A stretch of DNA of 5,497 nt, taken from positions 1 to 5,497 of the forward strand of contig JAHKKL010000132.1 in the NCBI GenBank assembly GCA_020027635.1. Direction: 5' to 3'. Below, piece after piece: positions 5,275-5,497 of this stretch; position 1 is the first letter of the stretch, and every line of letters starts with the position of its first letter. The notes beneath the pieces were generated by a model. That model was not told the DNA's origin, did no database searches, and saw nothing but the letters and a program-made list of their open reading frames with translations. Made by a program: the position numbers and the translations under genes. The DNA is from Gammaproteobacteria bacterium (GTDB lineage Bacteria > Pseudomonadota > Gammaproteobacteria > UBA9214).

Positions 5275-5497
5275 ATGCCAGAGATCCGCAACTACACCCT
5301 CAACTTCGGTCCGCAGCACCCGGCGGCCCATGGCGTGCTGCGCCTGGTGCTGGAGCTGGACGGCGAGGTGATTATGCGTGCCGATCCGCACATTGGCTTG
5401 CTGCATCGCGGCACGGAGAAGCTCGCCGAGAGCAAGCCCTGGAACCAGAGCATCGGCTACATGGACCGTCTCGACTACGTCTCCATGATGTGCAACG
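5275..5497 (+). CDS. nuoD: NADH-quinone oxidoreductase subunit D, 5' part
   Basis: NuoD (49-kDa subunit) forms the quinone-reduction pocket of complex I with NuoB. The ATG lies 3 bp after the nuoC stop codon; the ribosome binding site within the nuoC end is weak, so translation is probably coupled. The 74 codons present begin MPEIRNYTLNFGPQHPAAHG, the family's N-terminal signature. They continue with PHIGLLHRGTEKL (38-50) and GYMDRLDYVSMM (61-72). His19 in the HPAAHG loop and Tyr68 in MDRLDY correspond, from memory of complex I structures, to the residues that bind the quinone head group. The reading frame leaves the window intact. Confidence 0.97.
   Translation, partial: MPEIRNYTLNFGPQHPAAHGVLRLVLELDGEVIMRADPHIGLLHRGTEKLAESKPWNQSIGYMDRLDYVSMMCN

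Overview
The window looks like a chromosomal segment of a GC-rich gammaproteobacterium, possibly a sulfur-oxidising or related chemolithotrophic lineage; the order cannot be fixed from this sequence. The reasons are the gene order tpiA - secG - tRNA-Leu(GAG) - nuoA-B-C-D, which I know from many gamma- and betaproteobacteria, the encoded CCA of the tRNA, the E. coli-like SecG core and an unfused, long NuoC.

Left third (1-1453, minus strand): accessory or decaying material. A gene for a peptidoglycan-binding-domain protein starts at 604 and runs off the left edge, so only its N-terminal 201 codons are present. Upstream of it on the same strand is a caspase-family (peptidase C14 / metacaspase-like) gene with an excellent ribosome binding site and start. 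It has lost the segment that should carry the catalytic His, although the Cys motif DSCHSG remains. Homology stops abruptly at about 1019, where protein-like sequence continues in a different frame down to 750. I read this as a pseudogene.

Middle (1454-3310, plus strand): a divergent intergenic region with a candidate sigma70 promoter leads into tpiA (triosephosphate isomerase), then secG (Sec translocon subunit with a very long Ala/Pro/Lys/Glu-rich tail) and tRNA-Leu(GAG). There is no convincing terminator between these three. A clear intrinsic terminator follows the tRNA at 3283-3310, so tpiA-secG-tRNA is probably one transcription unit.

Right part (3371-5497, plus strand): a strong promoter (TTGACA, 18 bp, TAGACT) starts the respiratory complex I operon: nuoA, nuoB, nuoC and the first 74 codons of nuoD. 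nuoB-nuoC-nuoD are tightly packed (11 and 3 bp gaps). nuoA and nuoB are separated by 202 bp that hold two copies of a 61-bp element differing at one base. This is the most unusual non-coding structure in the window. I found no convincing new defence or other multi-gene system. The caspase / peptidoglycan-binding pair is the nearest candidate, and its caspase member looks dead here.
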